The notes below the pieces were generated by a model. That model made no database searches and was not told where the DNA came from. It saw only the letters and a list, made by a program, of their open reading frames with translations. From contig JALHDH010000050.1 of assembly GCA_022839105.1 (NCBI GenBank), positions 1-22,542 on the forward strand: 22,542 nucleotides of DNA, read 5' to 3'. Both the position numbers and the translations under genes were made by a program. The stretch comes from a bacterium (lineage in GTDB: Bacteria > Vulcanimicrobiota > Xenobia > Xenobiales > Xenobiaceae). Below are positions 15,849-22,542 of this stretch, piece after piece (the first letter of the stretch is position 1; each line of letters starts with the position of its first letter).

Positions 15849-17101
15849 GGGCGACGCGCCTTCGCCCCTTCGAGGCCTTCCGCCAGGCCTGGTTCGAGAT
15901 TTCCGGTCCTGTGGACCCTGCCCCCTGCCTGGAGGTCCTCCCCCGGCAGGGAATCCGGGCCTGGCCCGCCGAGATCCGCTGGGCGCTGACCCCCAGCCAC
16001 GCGCTGCCGGGGCCTCCGGGGGGCTACGCGGCCGGCCTGGTCGGTTTCCGGGCTGCCGATGCTTCGCGGAGCCTCAGCGCCGTTGCCCAGGGCGAGGGAG
16101 AGGAGCTTCGCGTCCTGCTCCCGGAGGAAAGCCGGCCCTGGCTTGCTTCCTGGGAACTGCCCGCGATCCGCATGGCCCTGCCGGGTGCCACGGAGTATCA
16201 TCTGGGCCCCCAGGGGGTCTCGGCCTGGCTGGAACCGGCCCGGCGGGGGGGGCTTTCCGTCGCCTCGGGGCTCTCCACCGAGGTCCGGCTCAAGGCCAGC
16301 ACCCGGGCCACCTGGCTGCGCCTCGACGCGCCTGCGCAGTGGGCCCAGCCCCCAGGCTGGGAGCAGACCCTGGGCTTCGAGGTGGTGGGACATCCCGCCG
16401 GTCTGGCCGGAGAGATCCACCTGATGCGGGGGCGCACCCGGGTGGGCGCGGTCCGGGTGGTGGTCGAGCCCCAACCCGGGCAGATCCGCTGTCGGCTGAA
16501 GGTGCGTCCCGAGGACCTGGGGACCCTGGTGGCCGGAAAGGTGAGTCTGCATCTTTCCCTGTCTCGCCTCTCGGGTTCGGGGCCCCTGGAGGGCTTCATC
16601 CTGCTCTCGACCGAGCCCGAGGCCACGGTGGTGCCGGTCCGGATGGAAGCCGAGGAGGGGGTGTGGAAGAAGACCCTGCAGCTTCTTCCCGAACAGTTCC
16701 CCCGCGGCGAGAAGGGGACCCTCTCGGCCCGGTTGGTGGCCCGAGGCCAGGCCGGCGAGAAGGTCGGGGTCCGCTACCGACGCCTGCGGCTGCGCCGGAG
16801 CGTGGCCCGGGTGGATCTGCGCTTCACCCTCCACCATCCGCGGCCCTACCAGCGCCTGACCCTGGACCGGAATGACGGCGAGGCGGTCTCGATCGAGCTG
16901 GAGGTTCCTCCCGAGCTGCACCCGCATCTGGAGGTCCGCCGCTGTGGAGACGGGGAGTTCCTGGTGATCGGGCTTGTGGAGCCCGAGGGGGTCATGGAGG
17001 GCTCCCTTGTGGCCCGGGATGGACCCTCGGGCCTGCGGGAGCCCATTCCCATCCGGCTCAGGGGCCGGGAATCGCGCGAAGAAGGAAGGGTGGAAGCGTG
17101 A
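15845..17101 (+). CDS. Unrecognised beta-rich protein
   Basis: The product is 418 aa from ATG 15845, overlapping the preceding stop (ATGA). There is no signal peptide or transmembrane helix. The sequence alternates short hydrophobic strands with turns throughout, consistent with several beta-sandwich domains. Examples are 'LGFEVVGHPAGLAGEIHLMR', 'VSLHLSLSRLSGSG' and 'VDLRFTLHHPRPYQRLTLD'. The style recalls the N-terminal beta repeats of the operon's Hsp70-like protein, but I cannot align them confidently. The C-terminus is charged (RGRESREEGRVEA). Position and coupling (GTGA with the MotA-like gene) suggest an adaptor between the chaperone part and the membrane motor part. No catalytic motif is seen. 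Confidence 0.68.
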   Translation: MRATRLRPFEAFRQAWFEISGPVDPAPCLEVLPRQGIRAWPAEIRWALTPSHALPGPPGGYAAGLVGFRAADASRSLSAVAQGEGEELRVLLPEESRPWLASWELPAIRMALPGATEYHLGPQGVSAWLEPARRGGLSVASGLSTEVRLKASTRATWLRLDAPAQWAQPPGWEQTLGFEVVGHPAGLAGEIHLMRGRTRVGAVRVVVEPQPGQIRCRLKVRPEDLGTLVAGKVSLHLSLSRLSGSGPLEGFILLSTEPEATVVPVRMEAEEGVWKKTLQLLPEQFPRGEKGTLSARLVARGQAGEKVGVRYRRLRLRRSVARVDLRFTLHHPRPYQRLTLDRNDGEAVSIELEVPPELHPHLEVRRCGDGEFLVIGLVEPEGVMEGSLVARDGPSGLREPIPIRLRGRESREEGRVEA

Positions 17102-19071
17102 CGAGTCCGGTCGTGCAGTGGGGTCAGGGGATCAGCCCGGAGTTTTTCATCTTCTGGATTTGGGTCTCCCTGCTTCTGGGCTTGTTCTGGATCCTGGCCC
17201 AGCACCTGGATGCCCGGCAGGACGCCAGGACCCTTGAGATCCTGCAGGCGAATGCCCGGGAGGCCCGCGACCAGGCGTTGCGCACGCCGGAGGATCTGGG
17301 GAACGTCCTGCGCAAAGGTATGCCGAAGGATTGCGCCCCCCGGCGCCGGCTCGAGAATCTCCTGCAGCAGCGCGCCGTCAGCGCCTCGGCGCCGCAGGCC
17401 CAGGCCCTGGCCGAGGCTGAGGCAGCCCGGGCCCAGCGCAGTCTGGCATTCCCTCGGACCCTGGCGGCGGTGCTGGTCTTGTTGGGCCTCTGCGGGGCGC
17501 TGGTGGGCCTCTTGAGGGCGGTCCCCGAGATCTCCACCCTGGTTGTCGAACAGGGCAGCATCCTGCGCGACGGACTGGACCTCGAGGCTCGCCAAGGGAG
17601 CGAAACCGGAACCACCGCCGTGGCGCATAGAGACCGCATCCAGAAGGCCTCTGGCCGCCTGAAGGAACTGGGTGCCGAGCTGGTCCCCGCCTTCGTGGCT
17701 TCCCTGTCGGGCATCCTGGCGACGATCCTCCTTTCCCTGCTTTTGTGGGGGGCCGAGACCTTCCAGGAGCGTCGTGTCCTGACTCCCCTCGAAGAGCTGA
17801 CCGCGAACTGGCTGGTCCCTTTGCTCACCCCCACCGACGATCTGGGCACCCTGAAGGAGGCCGTGGGGATCCTGGCCTCCTCGCAGGACTACTTCTCGCA
17901 GTTGACCGACCGGCTCCTGGGGCAGTTCGACCAGGTCTCGGCCCAACTGGGCGTGCTCTACGCCGTGGTGGATCAGTTCCGTCAGGCCAGCGGAGCCCTG
18001 GCCCAGGATCGCCAGGCCCTGGAGGAGGCGCATCGCAGCCTCCTGGATTCGGTCCTCCGCTTCCAGAAGATGGCCGAGGAGGTCCATTCGGTCTCCAGCG
18101 CCCAGGACTCGAGAAGTCGGCAACTGGTGGACTCGGTCCAGCGTCTGGTCGGCCCCTTCGAGGCCCTCGGCGAGCAGATCCGTCGGGCCCAGGAGAAGGA
18201 CTTCGCGGTCCTTCAGCAACTGGTCAATACATTGGGATCCACGCTCACCGCCCACCTGGATCGACTCGAGGCCGGGTTCTCGGGGGGGACGGGCTCGGAG
18301 CGGGCCGAGCTCGAGAATGCCCGCCAGGAGGGCCTGCTCAAGGGGCTCGAGGAGATCCGCGAGGCCCTGCAAGGGCACTCCCAGGCGATCCTCGATCTCA
18401 AGCCCGGGGCCGAGGCCCGGCTCCGGGGCCTGGAGGCGATCTGGAAGACCCTGGAGGGGAATTCCCAGGCCCTGGCGGCCCTCATGCCGGAGGCCCAGGC
18501 CCAGGCCCGGAGCCTGGAGGCGATCCGCGAGGCCCTGGATGCCCATTCCAGGGCCGGCGAGGCCTCGCATGAGCAGGCCCGGGCCCAGGTCGGCGCCCTG
18601 GAGAAGGTCTGCGGGCTCCTGGCCCGGATGGAGGAGCATCAGCGGACCCGCTCGCAGCCCCTCCCCGAGAAGTCCCCCGCCGGATCCTTTGCGATTGCAG
18701 AGAAGAGCCGAGGGGCTTCTTCGCCTGGGCTGGAATCCGAACTGGCGGCATCGATCCGGGAGTTGACCCGGGTGGTCGAGGGGCTGCCCCGGGCCGAGGA
18801 GGGGGTGTCCCGGGAGGCCTCCGACCCGAAGTTCCTGGCCGCCCTGGAGCAGCTTTCGGCCCGAATGGAGGGAGTGGAGGGGTTGAAGCGGCAACTGGAG
18901 CAGGCCCGGCGCTGGGACGATGCCAGCCTGCTCTTCCTGCCCACCTGTGGAGCCGCCGCCGTCGGAATCCTCTACATGATCGTCCCCCCGGCGGTCCTGG
19001 CCTGGACCCTCGGGGGAGCGGGAGCCCTGACGGGGATCCTGGCCTGGCTGCTTCGGAGAAGGTCCCGGTGA
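17098..19071 (+). CDS. MotA/TolQ/ExbB-like (ZorA-like) channel protein with long coiled-coil tail and extra C-terminal helices
   Basis: The product is 657 aa and starts at GTG in a GTGA overlap. Transmembrane helices lie near 15-36, 121-141 and 195-218. The 'LGLCGALVGLLRAV' and 'LVPAFVASLSGILATILLSLLL' pairs are typical of the MotA/TolQ/ExbB core, with a cytoplasmic loop between the first two helices. Residues about 230-605 are predicted helical coiled coil, including tandem 28-residue repeats at 416-499. Two more hydrophobic helices follow near 610-628 and 633-653, then RRRSR. MotA/TolQ-type pentamers conduct protons or sodium and drive rotation of a dimeric partner; here the partner should be the next gene. 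Zorya's ZorA also has a long cytoplasmic tail, but I know of no ZorA with a membrane-returning end. GTGA overlap with the MotB-like gene. Confidence 0.83.
   Translation: MTSPVVQWGQGISPEFFIFWIWVSLLLGLFWILAQHLDARQDARTLEILQANAREARDQALRTPEDLGNVLRKGMPKDCAPRRRLENLLQQRAVSASAPQAQALAEAEAARAQRSLAFPRTLAAVLVLLGLCGALVGLLRAVPEISTLVVEQGSILRDGLDLEARQGSETGTTAVAHRDRIQKASGRLKELGAELVPAFVASLSGILATILLSLLLWGAETFQERRVLTPLEELTANWLVPLLTPTDDLGTLKEAVGILASSQDYFSQLTDRLLGQFDQVSAQLGVLYAVVDQFRQASGALAQDRQALEEAHRSLLDSVLRFQKMAEEVHSVSSAQDSRSRQLVDSVQRLVGPFEALGEQIRRAQEKDFAVLQQLVNTLGSTLTAHLDRLEAGFSGGTGSERAELENARQEGLLKGLEEIREALQGHSQAILDLKPGAEARLRGLEAIWKTLEGNSQALAALMPEAQAQARSLEAIREALDAHSRAGEASHEQARAQVGALEKVCGLLARMEEHQRTRSQPLPEKSPAGSFAIAEKSRGASSPGLESELAASIRELTRVVEGLPRAEEGVSREASDPKFLAALEQLSARMEGVEGLKRQLEQARRWDDASLLFLPTCGAAAVGILYMIVPPAVLAWTLGGAGALTGILAWLLRRRSR
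18343..18594 (+). repeat. Tandem 84-base (28-residue) repeats inside the MotA-like tail
   Basis: Three in-phase units start at 18343, 18427 and 18511, and a diverged fourth starts at 18595. The protein units begin GLEEIREALQGHSQA, GLEAIWKTLEGNSQA, SLEAIREALDAHSRA and ALEKVCGLLA. Twenty-eight residues equal four heptads, so each unit adds a whole number of coiled-coil turns. The tail probably changed length by unit duplication. Confidence 0.8.
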
Positions 19072-19877
19072 GGAGCCCCTACAGCACCGGGAGGCTGGAT
19101 GTCTGGCCGGCCTTCACCGACTTCGTGACCTCGTTGTCCTTGTTGCTGGTCTTGTTGCTGGCCTCGGCTCCCTGGTTCCTGCTCTCGGAGATCCTGGCCC
19201 CGCGACAACCACAGGCCGAGGCCGTGGCCCCCGGTTCGGGGCAGGAGGGCTCCACCCCGGCCGAGGTCTTCAACCCCGCCCGCGAGCTTCAACGCCGCCA
19301 GGACGAGCTGAGCCGGGTGCTTCCACCCGGTGTCCAGGAGCGCAGGGAGGGAGGAGGGCGCCAGCGCATCATCTTCGCCGACCAGGCCGGGCGGGGCATC
19401 CTCTTCGAGACCGAACGCTCGGATCTCAAGCCGGAGTTTCGCAACCGGATTCGCCCCTTGCGCAAGACCCTGGTCGGCTTCCTGACGCAGGGCTATCTCG
19501 AGCGCATCGAGGTGGAGGGCCACTCCGACCTGGTCCCCTTTCGCGGGGGCACCGAGGACAACTGGTCGCTCTCGGCCCGCCGGGCCGTCTCGGTGGCCCG
19601 TTTCCTGATGGTGGACCCCGAGAATCGCCAGGGGGGGACGATTCCGCCGTGGCTGGTCACCGCCAAGGGCTACGGTGAGTATCGTCCGGACGGTTTCTCC
19701 GGGACCCCCTCGGCTTGGCAGCAGGAGCGGATTCCCGATGGCTATGGCGGCAGCCAGTACCGCTACGTGGTCGAGGGCAGCCGCAAGAAGGAGGACCGGG
19801 CCCGCAATCGCCGCATCGAGGTGTTGCTGGTCTATCGCTGGCCTGGCGAGGACGAGGCGCGGGAAGCTCTACCTTAG
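19068..19877 (+). CDS. MotB-like / OmpA-domain motor partner (ZorB-like)
   Basis: The product is 269 aa and starts at GTG (GTGA overlap). After a short cytoplasmic N-terminus, 'DVWPAFTDFVTSLSLLLVLLL' (11-31) begins the single transmembrane helix (about 19-42). D18 is placed like the ion-carrying Asp of MotB and ZorB. A linker (43-95) leads to an OmpA/MotB peptidoglycan-binding domain (about 100-257): 'GILFETERSDLKPEFRNRI', 'IEVEGHSD' (D154), 'NWSLSARRAVSVARFL' (165-180), 'TAKGYGEYRP' and 'RARNRRIEVLLV' (244-255). About 35 residues are inserted between GYGEYRP and NRRIEV, where OmpA domains usually have only a few. It would anchor the MotA-like channel to the cell wall. Last gene of the operon; its TAG interlocks with the stop of the opposing protease gene. 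Confidence 0.87.
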   Translation: MRSPYSTGRLDVWPAFTDFVTSLSLLLVLLLASAPWFLLSEILAPRQPQAEAVAPGSGQEGSTPAEVFNPARELQRRQDELSRVLPPGVQERREGGGRQRIIFADQAGRGILFETERSDLKPEFRNRIRPLRKTLVGFLTQGYLERIEVEGHSDLVPFRGGTEDNWSLSARRAVSVARFLMVDPENRQGGTIPPWLVTAKGYGEYRPDGFSGTPSAWQQERIPDGYGGSQYRYVVEGSRKKEDRARNRRIEVLLVYRWPGEDEAREALP

Positions 19878-20800
19878 ACCGCGGGGCCGGGGTCGGGCGG
19901 GTCGGTCGGGCCGCCGCGCAGGACCGACCAGAGTCCCAGGCCCAGGACAGCCAGGACCAGGATCAGGCCCAGGAGCACTGCGACCGGGGGAAAGCGCGTG
20001 CCGGCCGGGGGAGGCGGGGATTGGCCTTGCGGGATCCCGGTGCGGGGAGTCCGGGCGCGATGGGCCACGGGGCGCGGGGTCTGGCGGGTCGGGCGCAGGG
20101 ACTTCCCGGGAAGGGGCACCCCGTGGCGGGCCAGGAACTCGTGCACCGTCTCCACCGAGACCAGCAGGCCTGCCCCCTGCATGTCGCGCATGGTGGCCGT
20201 AGCCACCCCGATCACCTGCGAGGTCTCCCAGTCCAGGGCGGGCCCCCCGGAGTTCCCCGGGTTGAGAACGGCGTCGGTCTGGATGAAGGACACCCGGTTC
20301 TGGACCGAGACCTCCCGCGTCCGCAGGGCGCTGACGATCCCGCGGGTGAGCGAGGCGGTGACCTCCATCCCGCTGCCCGCGAAGAGATCGACGCGAGGAA
20401 AGCCGATCACGCCCAGGCTCTGGCCGATCCGGACCGTGCCCGGCGGAGCCAGGGCCAGAGGCGTGGCCTGGAGCCCTTGGGCGTGGAGCAGGGCCAGGTC
20501 CGCGTCCGGATCCCGGGCCAGGACTCGTGCCGAGACCGGGGTTTCCATCCCCTCGGCCCACAACCAGGGTGTCCCGGGATCCGAGACGACGTGCTCGCAG
20601 GTGATCAGCCACAGGCCTGAACCCTTCCGGGCCACGGCAAAGGCGGTCCCCATGCCCGGTCCCCCGTCGGTCTGGTTCAGGACCAGCACGACGCCTCCGC
20701 GGATGCGGGCCGCCTCCTGGGAAAGGTCCGCACCCGCCGGCATGCACGTCAGGAAAATCAGCGCCGCCAGGCCCACGGCCGACCGAATCCATCGCCTCAT
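19874..20800 (-). CDS. Exported trypsin-like (HtrA-type) serine protease with C-terminal membrane anchor
   Basis: The product is 308 aa from ATG 20800, which has AAGGAAG upstream and yields a signal peptide (MRRWIRSAVGLAALIFLTCM...AGA). The open frame continues 29 codons upstream without signal-like sequence. The trypsin-fold catalytic triad is visible: H70 in 'LITCEHVV', D101 in 'DPDADLALL' and S184 in 'NPGNSGGPAL'. 'FIQTDAVLNPGNSGG' is the hallmark of HtrA/DegP-type proteases. No PDZ domain follows; instead a Pro/Arg-rich linker (232-270) leads to one transmembrane helix (271-295). That anchors the enzyme to the inner membrane facing the periplasm, probably for envelope protein quality control or processing. 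It starts 59 bases after the CFA synthase gene on the same strand and ends four bases inside the opposing operon. Confidence 0.87.
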   Translation of the reverse strand: MRRWIRSAVGLAALIFLTCMPAGADLSQEAARIRGGVVLVLNQTDGGPGMGTAFAVARKGSGLWLITCEHVVSDPGTPWLWAEGMETPVSARVLARDPDADLALLHAQGLQATPLALAPPGTVRIGQSLGVIGFPRVDLFAGSGMEVTASLTRGIVSALRTREVSVQNRVSFIQTDAVLNPGNSGGPALDWETSQVIGVATATMRDMQGAGLLVSVETVHEFLARHGVPLPGKSLRPTRQTPRPVAHRARTPRTGIPQGQSPPPPAGTRFPPVAVLLGLILVLAVLGLGLWSVLRGGPTDPPDPGPAV

Positions 20801-20859
20801 CGCGCTTCCTTCGCGGCGTCCCCCCTGCATGGCCTGCCGGGCTCTCCCGGGCCTGGGAC

Positions 20860-22146
20860 TCAGCGGGCCGGCTCCCGGAATCCGCACCCCGGCGGTCCGG
20901 GGAAGAAGAGCGGCTCGGGAGAGGAGGTCCCGCCCGGTCGGCGCGCCTCCAGGTGCACCAGGCTCAGCGGACCCTCGTGGAACCCGCCCTCGCAGTAGGC
21001 GAAGTAGAATTCCCAGAGCCGGATGAAGTCCGGGGTGAAGCCCTGCCTGAGCAGCTCCGGGGCCAGGGCCAGGAAGCGTTCACGCCAGATCTCCAGGGTC
21101 CGGGCGTAGTGCGGGCCGTGGTCGTGCACCCGGAGCAGCTTCATGTCGGTCTCGCGGGCCAGAAGCCGGCACATCAGCGAAACGCTGGGCAGGCAGCCCC
21201 CGGGGAAGATGTGGCGCTGGATGAAGTCCACCCCGCGCAGATAGCGATCGTAGCGGTCCTCGGCCATGGTGATGGCCTGGATCAGCATCCGTCCGCCGGG
21301 ACGCACCAGCCGCCCCAGGACCCGGAAGAAGCCCGGCAGCCAGGCGTGTCCCACGGCCTCGATCATCTCGATCGAGACCAGCTTGTCGGACTCGCCGCGC
21401 AGGTCCCGATAGTCCTGGTTCAGGACCGTGATCCGGTCCTGGAGGCCCTCCTGGAGGACCCGGGAACGGGCGTGCTCGAACTGGGCCTGGGAGACCGTGG
21501 TGGTGGTCACCCGGCACCCGTATTCCCGGGCCGCGTGCAGGGCCAGCCCGCCCCAGCCGGTGCCGATCTCCAGGAGGTGCTCGCCGGGTTGGAGGTCAAG
21601 CCGCCGGCAGACCACGTCCAACTTGTGCAGTTGGGCCTGCTCCAGGCTGGCCTCGGGGTGGGGGAAGAGGGCGCAGGAGTACTGCATCCGCGAATCCAGG
21701 AACGCGGCGAACATCTCGTTGCCCAGGTCGTAGTGGGCAGCGATGTTGGTCCGTGAGCCGGCGCGGGAGTTCGGGCGCAGCAGGTGCTCCAGCCGGCGCA
21801 TCGGGAAGGCCAGCCAGCCCAGGCGGCGTTCCAGGCGGTCCAGGGTCGGCAGGTTGCGGGCCAGGAGGCGGACCACGGCCACCAGGTCGGGGCTGTGCCA
21901 GAGGCCTTCGACCCAGGTCTCGCCGGCGGCCAGGCTTCCCCCGGTCAACAGGCGGCTCCAGAAGAGGGGAGCGCGGACCTCGATCTCGGCGCAAGGGCCC
22001 GGCTCCCTTCCGCACCGGATGGTCCGGGCCCCTTCCCGGATCAGCAGGCACCCGCCCCGCAGGCTCCCCAACATCCCCAGGACCAGGCGGCGGGCCAGAC
22101 GGTTTCCGAGGGAGGCGAGGCTCCCTCTTGACGATTCCGGCCTCAT
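20860..22146 (-). CDS. cfa: Cyclopropane-fatty-acyl-phospholipid synthase family methyltransferase
   Basis: The product is 428 aa from ATG 22146, whose ATGA overlaps the stop of the DUF1365 gene. CFA synthase transfers a methylene from S-adenosylmethionine to double bonds of membrane phospholipid acyl chains. Visible family signatures are 'NIAAHYDLGNEMFAAFLD' (134-151), 'MQYSCALFP' (154-162), SAM motif I 'LLEIGTGWGG' (191-200), 'TTTVSQAQFEHA' (214-225), 'SIEMIEAVGHAWLPGFF' (258-274), 'GVDFIQRHIFPGGCLPS' and 'WEFYFAYCEGGF' near the end. Length and motif order are normal for the family. It may be a relative acting on other unsaturated lipids, since DUF1365-linked copies are common in lipid-modification operons. 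The overlap implies co-translation with the upstream gene. Confidence 0.92.
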   Translation of the reverse strand: MRPESSRGSLASLGNRLARRLVLGMLGSLRGGCLLIREGARTIRCGREPGPCAEIEVRAPLFWSRLLTGGSLAAGETWVEGLWHSPDLVAVVRLLARNLPTLDRLERRLGWLAFPMRRLEHLLRPNSRAGSRTNIAAHYDLGNEMFAAFLDSRMQYSCALFPHPEASLEQAQLHKLDVVCRRLDLQPGEHLLEIGTGWGGLALHAAREYGCRVTTTTVSQAQFEHARSRVLQEGLQDRITVLNQDYRDLRGESDKLVSIEMIEAVGHAWLPGFFRVLGRLVRPGGRMLIQAITMAEDRYDRYLRGVDFIQRHIFPGGCLPSVSLMCRLLARETDMKLLRVHDHGPHYARTLEIWRERFLALAPELLRQGFTPDFIRLWEFYFAYCEGGFHEGPLSLVHLEARRPGGTSSPEPLFFPGPPGCGFREPAR

Positions 22147-22542
22147 GGGGAGGGTGCCGGGTGGTCGTAGAAGGGCGTCTTCTTGAGCCACAGGCGCAGG
22201 GCCTGTCCGTAGATCCCCAGCAGGATGGCCAGGGTCATCGAGGGCCAGCGCAGCAGGACCTGTCGCAGCGACGCCTCCTCCAGGGGGAGGCGTTCCAGGC
22301 TCAGGGCGGCTTCGAAGAGCTTGGGACCTCCCGACCGGGGATGGCTCTCGATCTGGACGCCGACCTCCCGCCCCGGAGCGCTCACCTTCCAGAGGTAGCG
22401 CATCTCCATCGGCATGAACGGCGAGACGTGGAAGACCTTCTCCGTCGGGCTTGGGGTCCGAAGGTCCACCAGGTAGTGGTGGCGCTCGTTCCAGGGGGTA
22501 TTGGAGACCTCGGCCAGCATCCAGCGCGCCTCCTCCCCGGCA
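22143..22542 (-). CDS. DUF1365 family protein, 5' end outside the window
   Basis: The frame is open from the right edge to TGA at 22143. Visible residues include 'EVSNTPWNERHHYL', 'EKVFHVSPFMPMEMRYLW', 'FEAALSLERLPL', 'ILLGIYGQALRLWLKKTPFYDHP'. These are the conserved C-terminal blocks of DUF1365, where 'KvFHVSPF' and a terminal 'HP' are diagnostic. The internal ATG at 22520 is not the start, because in-frame family-like codons (AGEEARW) precede it. The biochemical function is not established. DUF1365 genes habitually adjoin CFA-synthase-like and FAD-dependent genes, suggesting a role in unsaturated or cyclopropane lipid metabolism, as here. The hydrophobic stretch near the end may associate with the membrane. 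Confidence 0.9.
   Translation of the reverse strand, partial: AGEEARWMLAEVSNTPWNERHHYLVDLRTPSPTEKVFHVSPFMPMEMRYLWKVSAPGREVGVQIESHPRSGGPKLFEAALSLERLPLEEASLRQVLLRWPSMTLAILLGIYGQALRLWLKKTPFYDHPAPSP

Noticed and set aside
17098..19877. Calling the motor pair a Zorya anti-phage system
   Set aside because: The ZorA/ZorB-like features are real. However, no ZorC, ZorD helicase or ZorE nuclease is present, and the partners (tubulin-like, Hsp70, VWA) are different. There are also no mobile-element or defence-island markers.

Overview
The window is GC-rich, densely coding chromosomal DNA. It appears to come from a Gram-negative bacterium: it encodes a MotB/OmpA-type peptidoglycan-binding protein, a MotA/TolQ-type channel, several exported proteins and a cyclopropane-fatty-acid synthase. 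Codon third positions are overwhelmingly G or C throughout, and I see no integrase, insertion sequence, tRNA or abrupt base shift, so nothing marks it as a recent import. Acidobacteriota- or Myxococcota-like lineages would fit the gene content, but the sequence alone does not fix the taxon.

Left part (1-3269). A minus-strand pair encodes a small exported protein (952-1308) and a DedA-type membrane protein fused to a rhodanese domain (1-893, running off the left edge). The rhodanese frame has an in-frame TGA two codons after the catalytic-type Cys, at the place where relatives usually carry a second Cys. The frame continues as good rhodanese sequence. Fourteen bases downstream is a perfect 7-bp hairpin with a G in its loop, so this is a candidate selenocysteine site. 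A plus-strand exported beta-domain protein (1639-2709) follows. Beyond it lies an internally deleted second copy of the small exported gene (2764-2877). A gene-poor region (2878-3269) contains a perfect 8-bp inverted repeat.

Centre (3270-19877). Ten plus-strand genes form one gapless block. In order they encode: a zinc-ribbon/beta-propeller protein; an exported, membrane-anchored von Willebrand A protein; a three-helix membrane protein; a tubulin/FtsZ-related protein (Tubulin_2 type); a giant zinc-ribbon + beta-sandwich + Hsp70 ATPase; a coiled-coil protein with a GrpE-like C-terminus; a protein that looks like a degenerate Hsp70; a beta-rich unknown; a MotA/TolQ/ZorA-like channel with a long cytoplasmic coiled-coil tail; and a MotB/OmpA-like partner. 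Seven of nine junctions are 4-base NTGA start/stop overlaps (one depends on the start chosen for the Hsp70 gene). I infer one ion-motive-force-coupled machine at the envelope, with an outward sensor (VWA), a nucleotide-dependent cytoskeletal element (tubulin-like) and its own Hsp70/GrpE chaperone cycle. I know of no described system with this composition. The MotAB pair recalls Zorya, but no Zorya effector is present and a defence role is not shown.

Right part (19874-22542). A minus-strand set encodes a DUF1365 protein (cut by the right edge), a cyclopropane-fatty-acid synthase overlapping it by 4 bases, and a membrane-anchored trypsin-like/HtrA-like serine protease. The protease gene converges on the central operon with interlocked stop codons (19874-19877).
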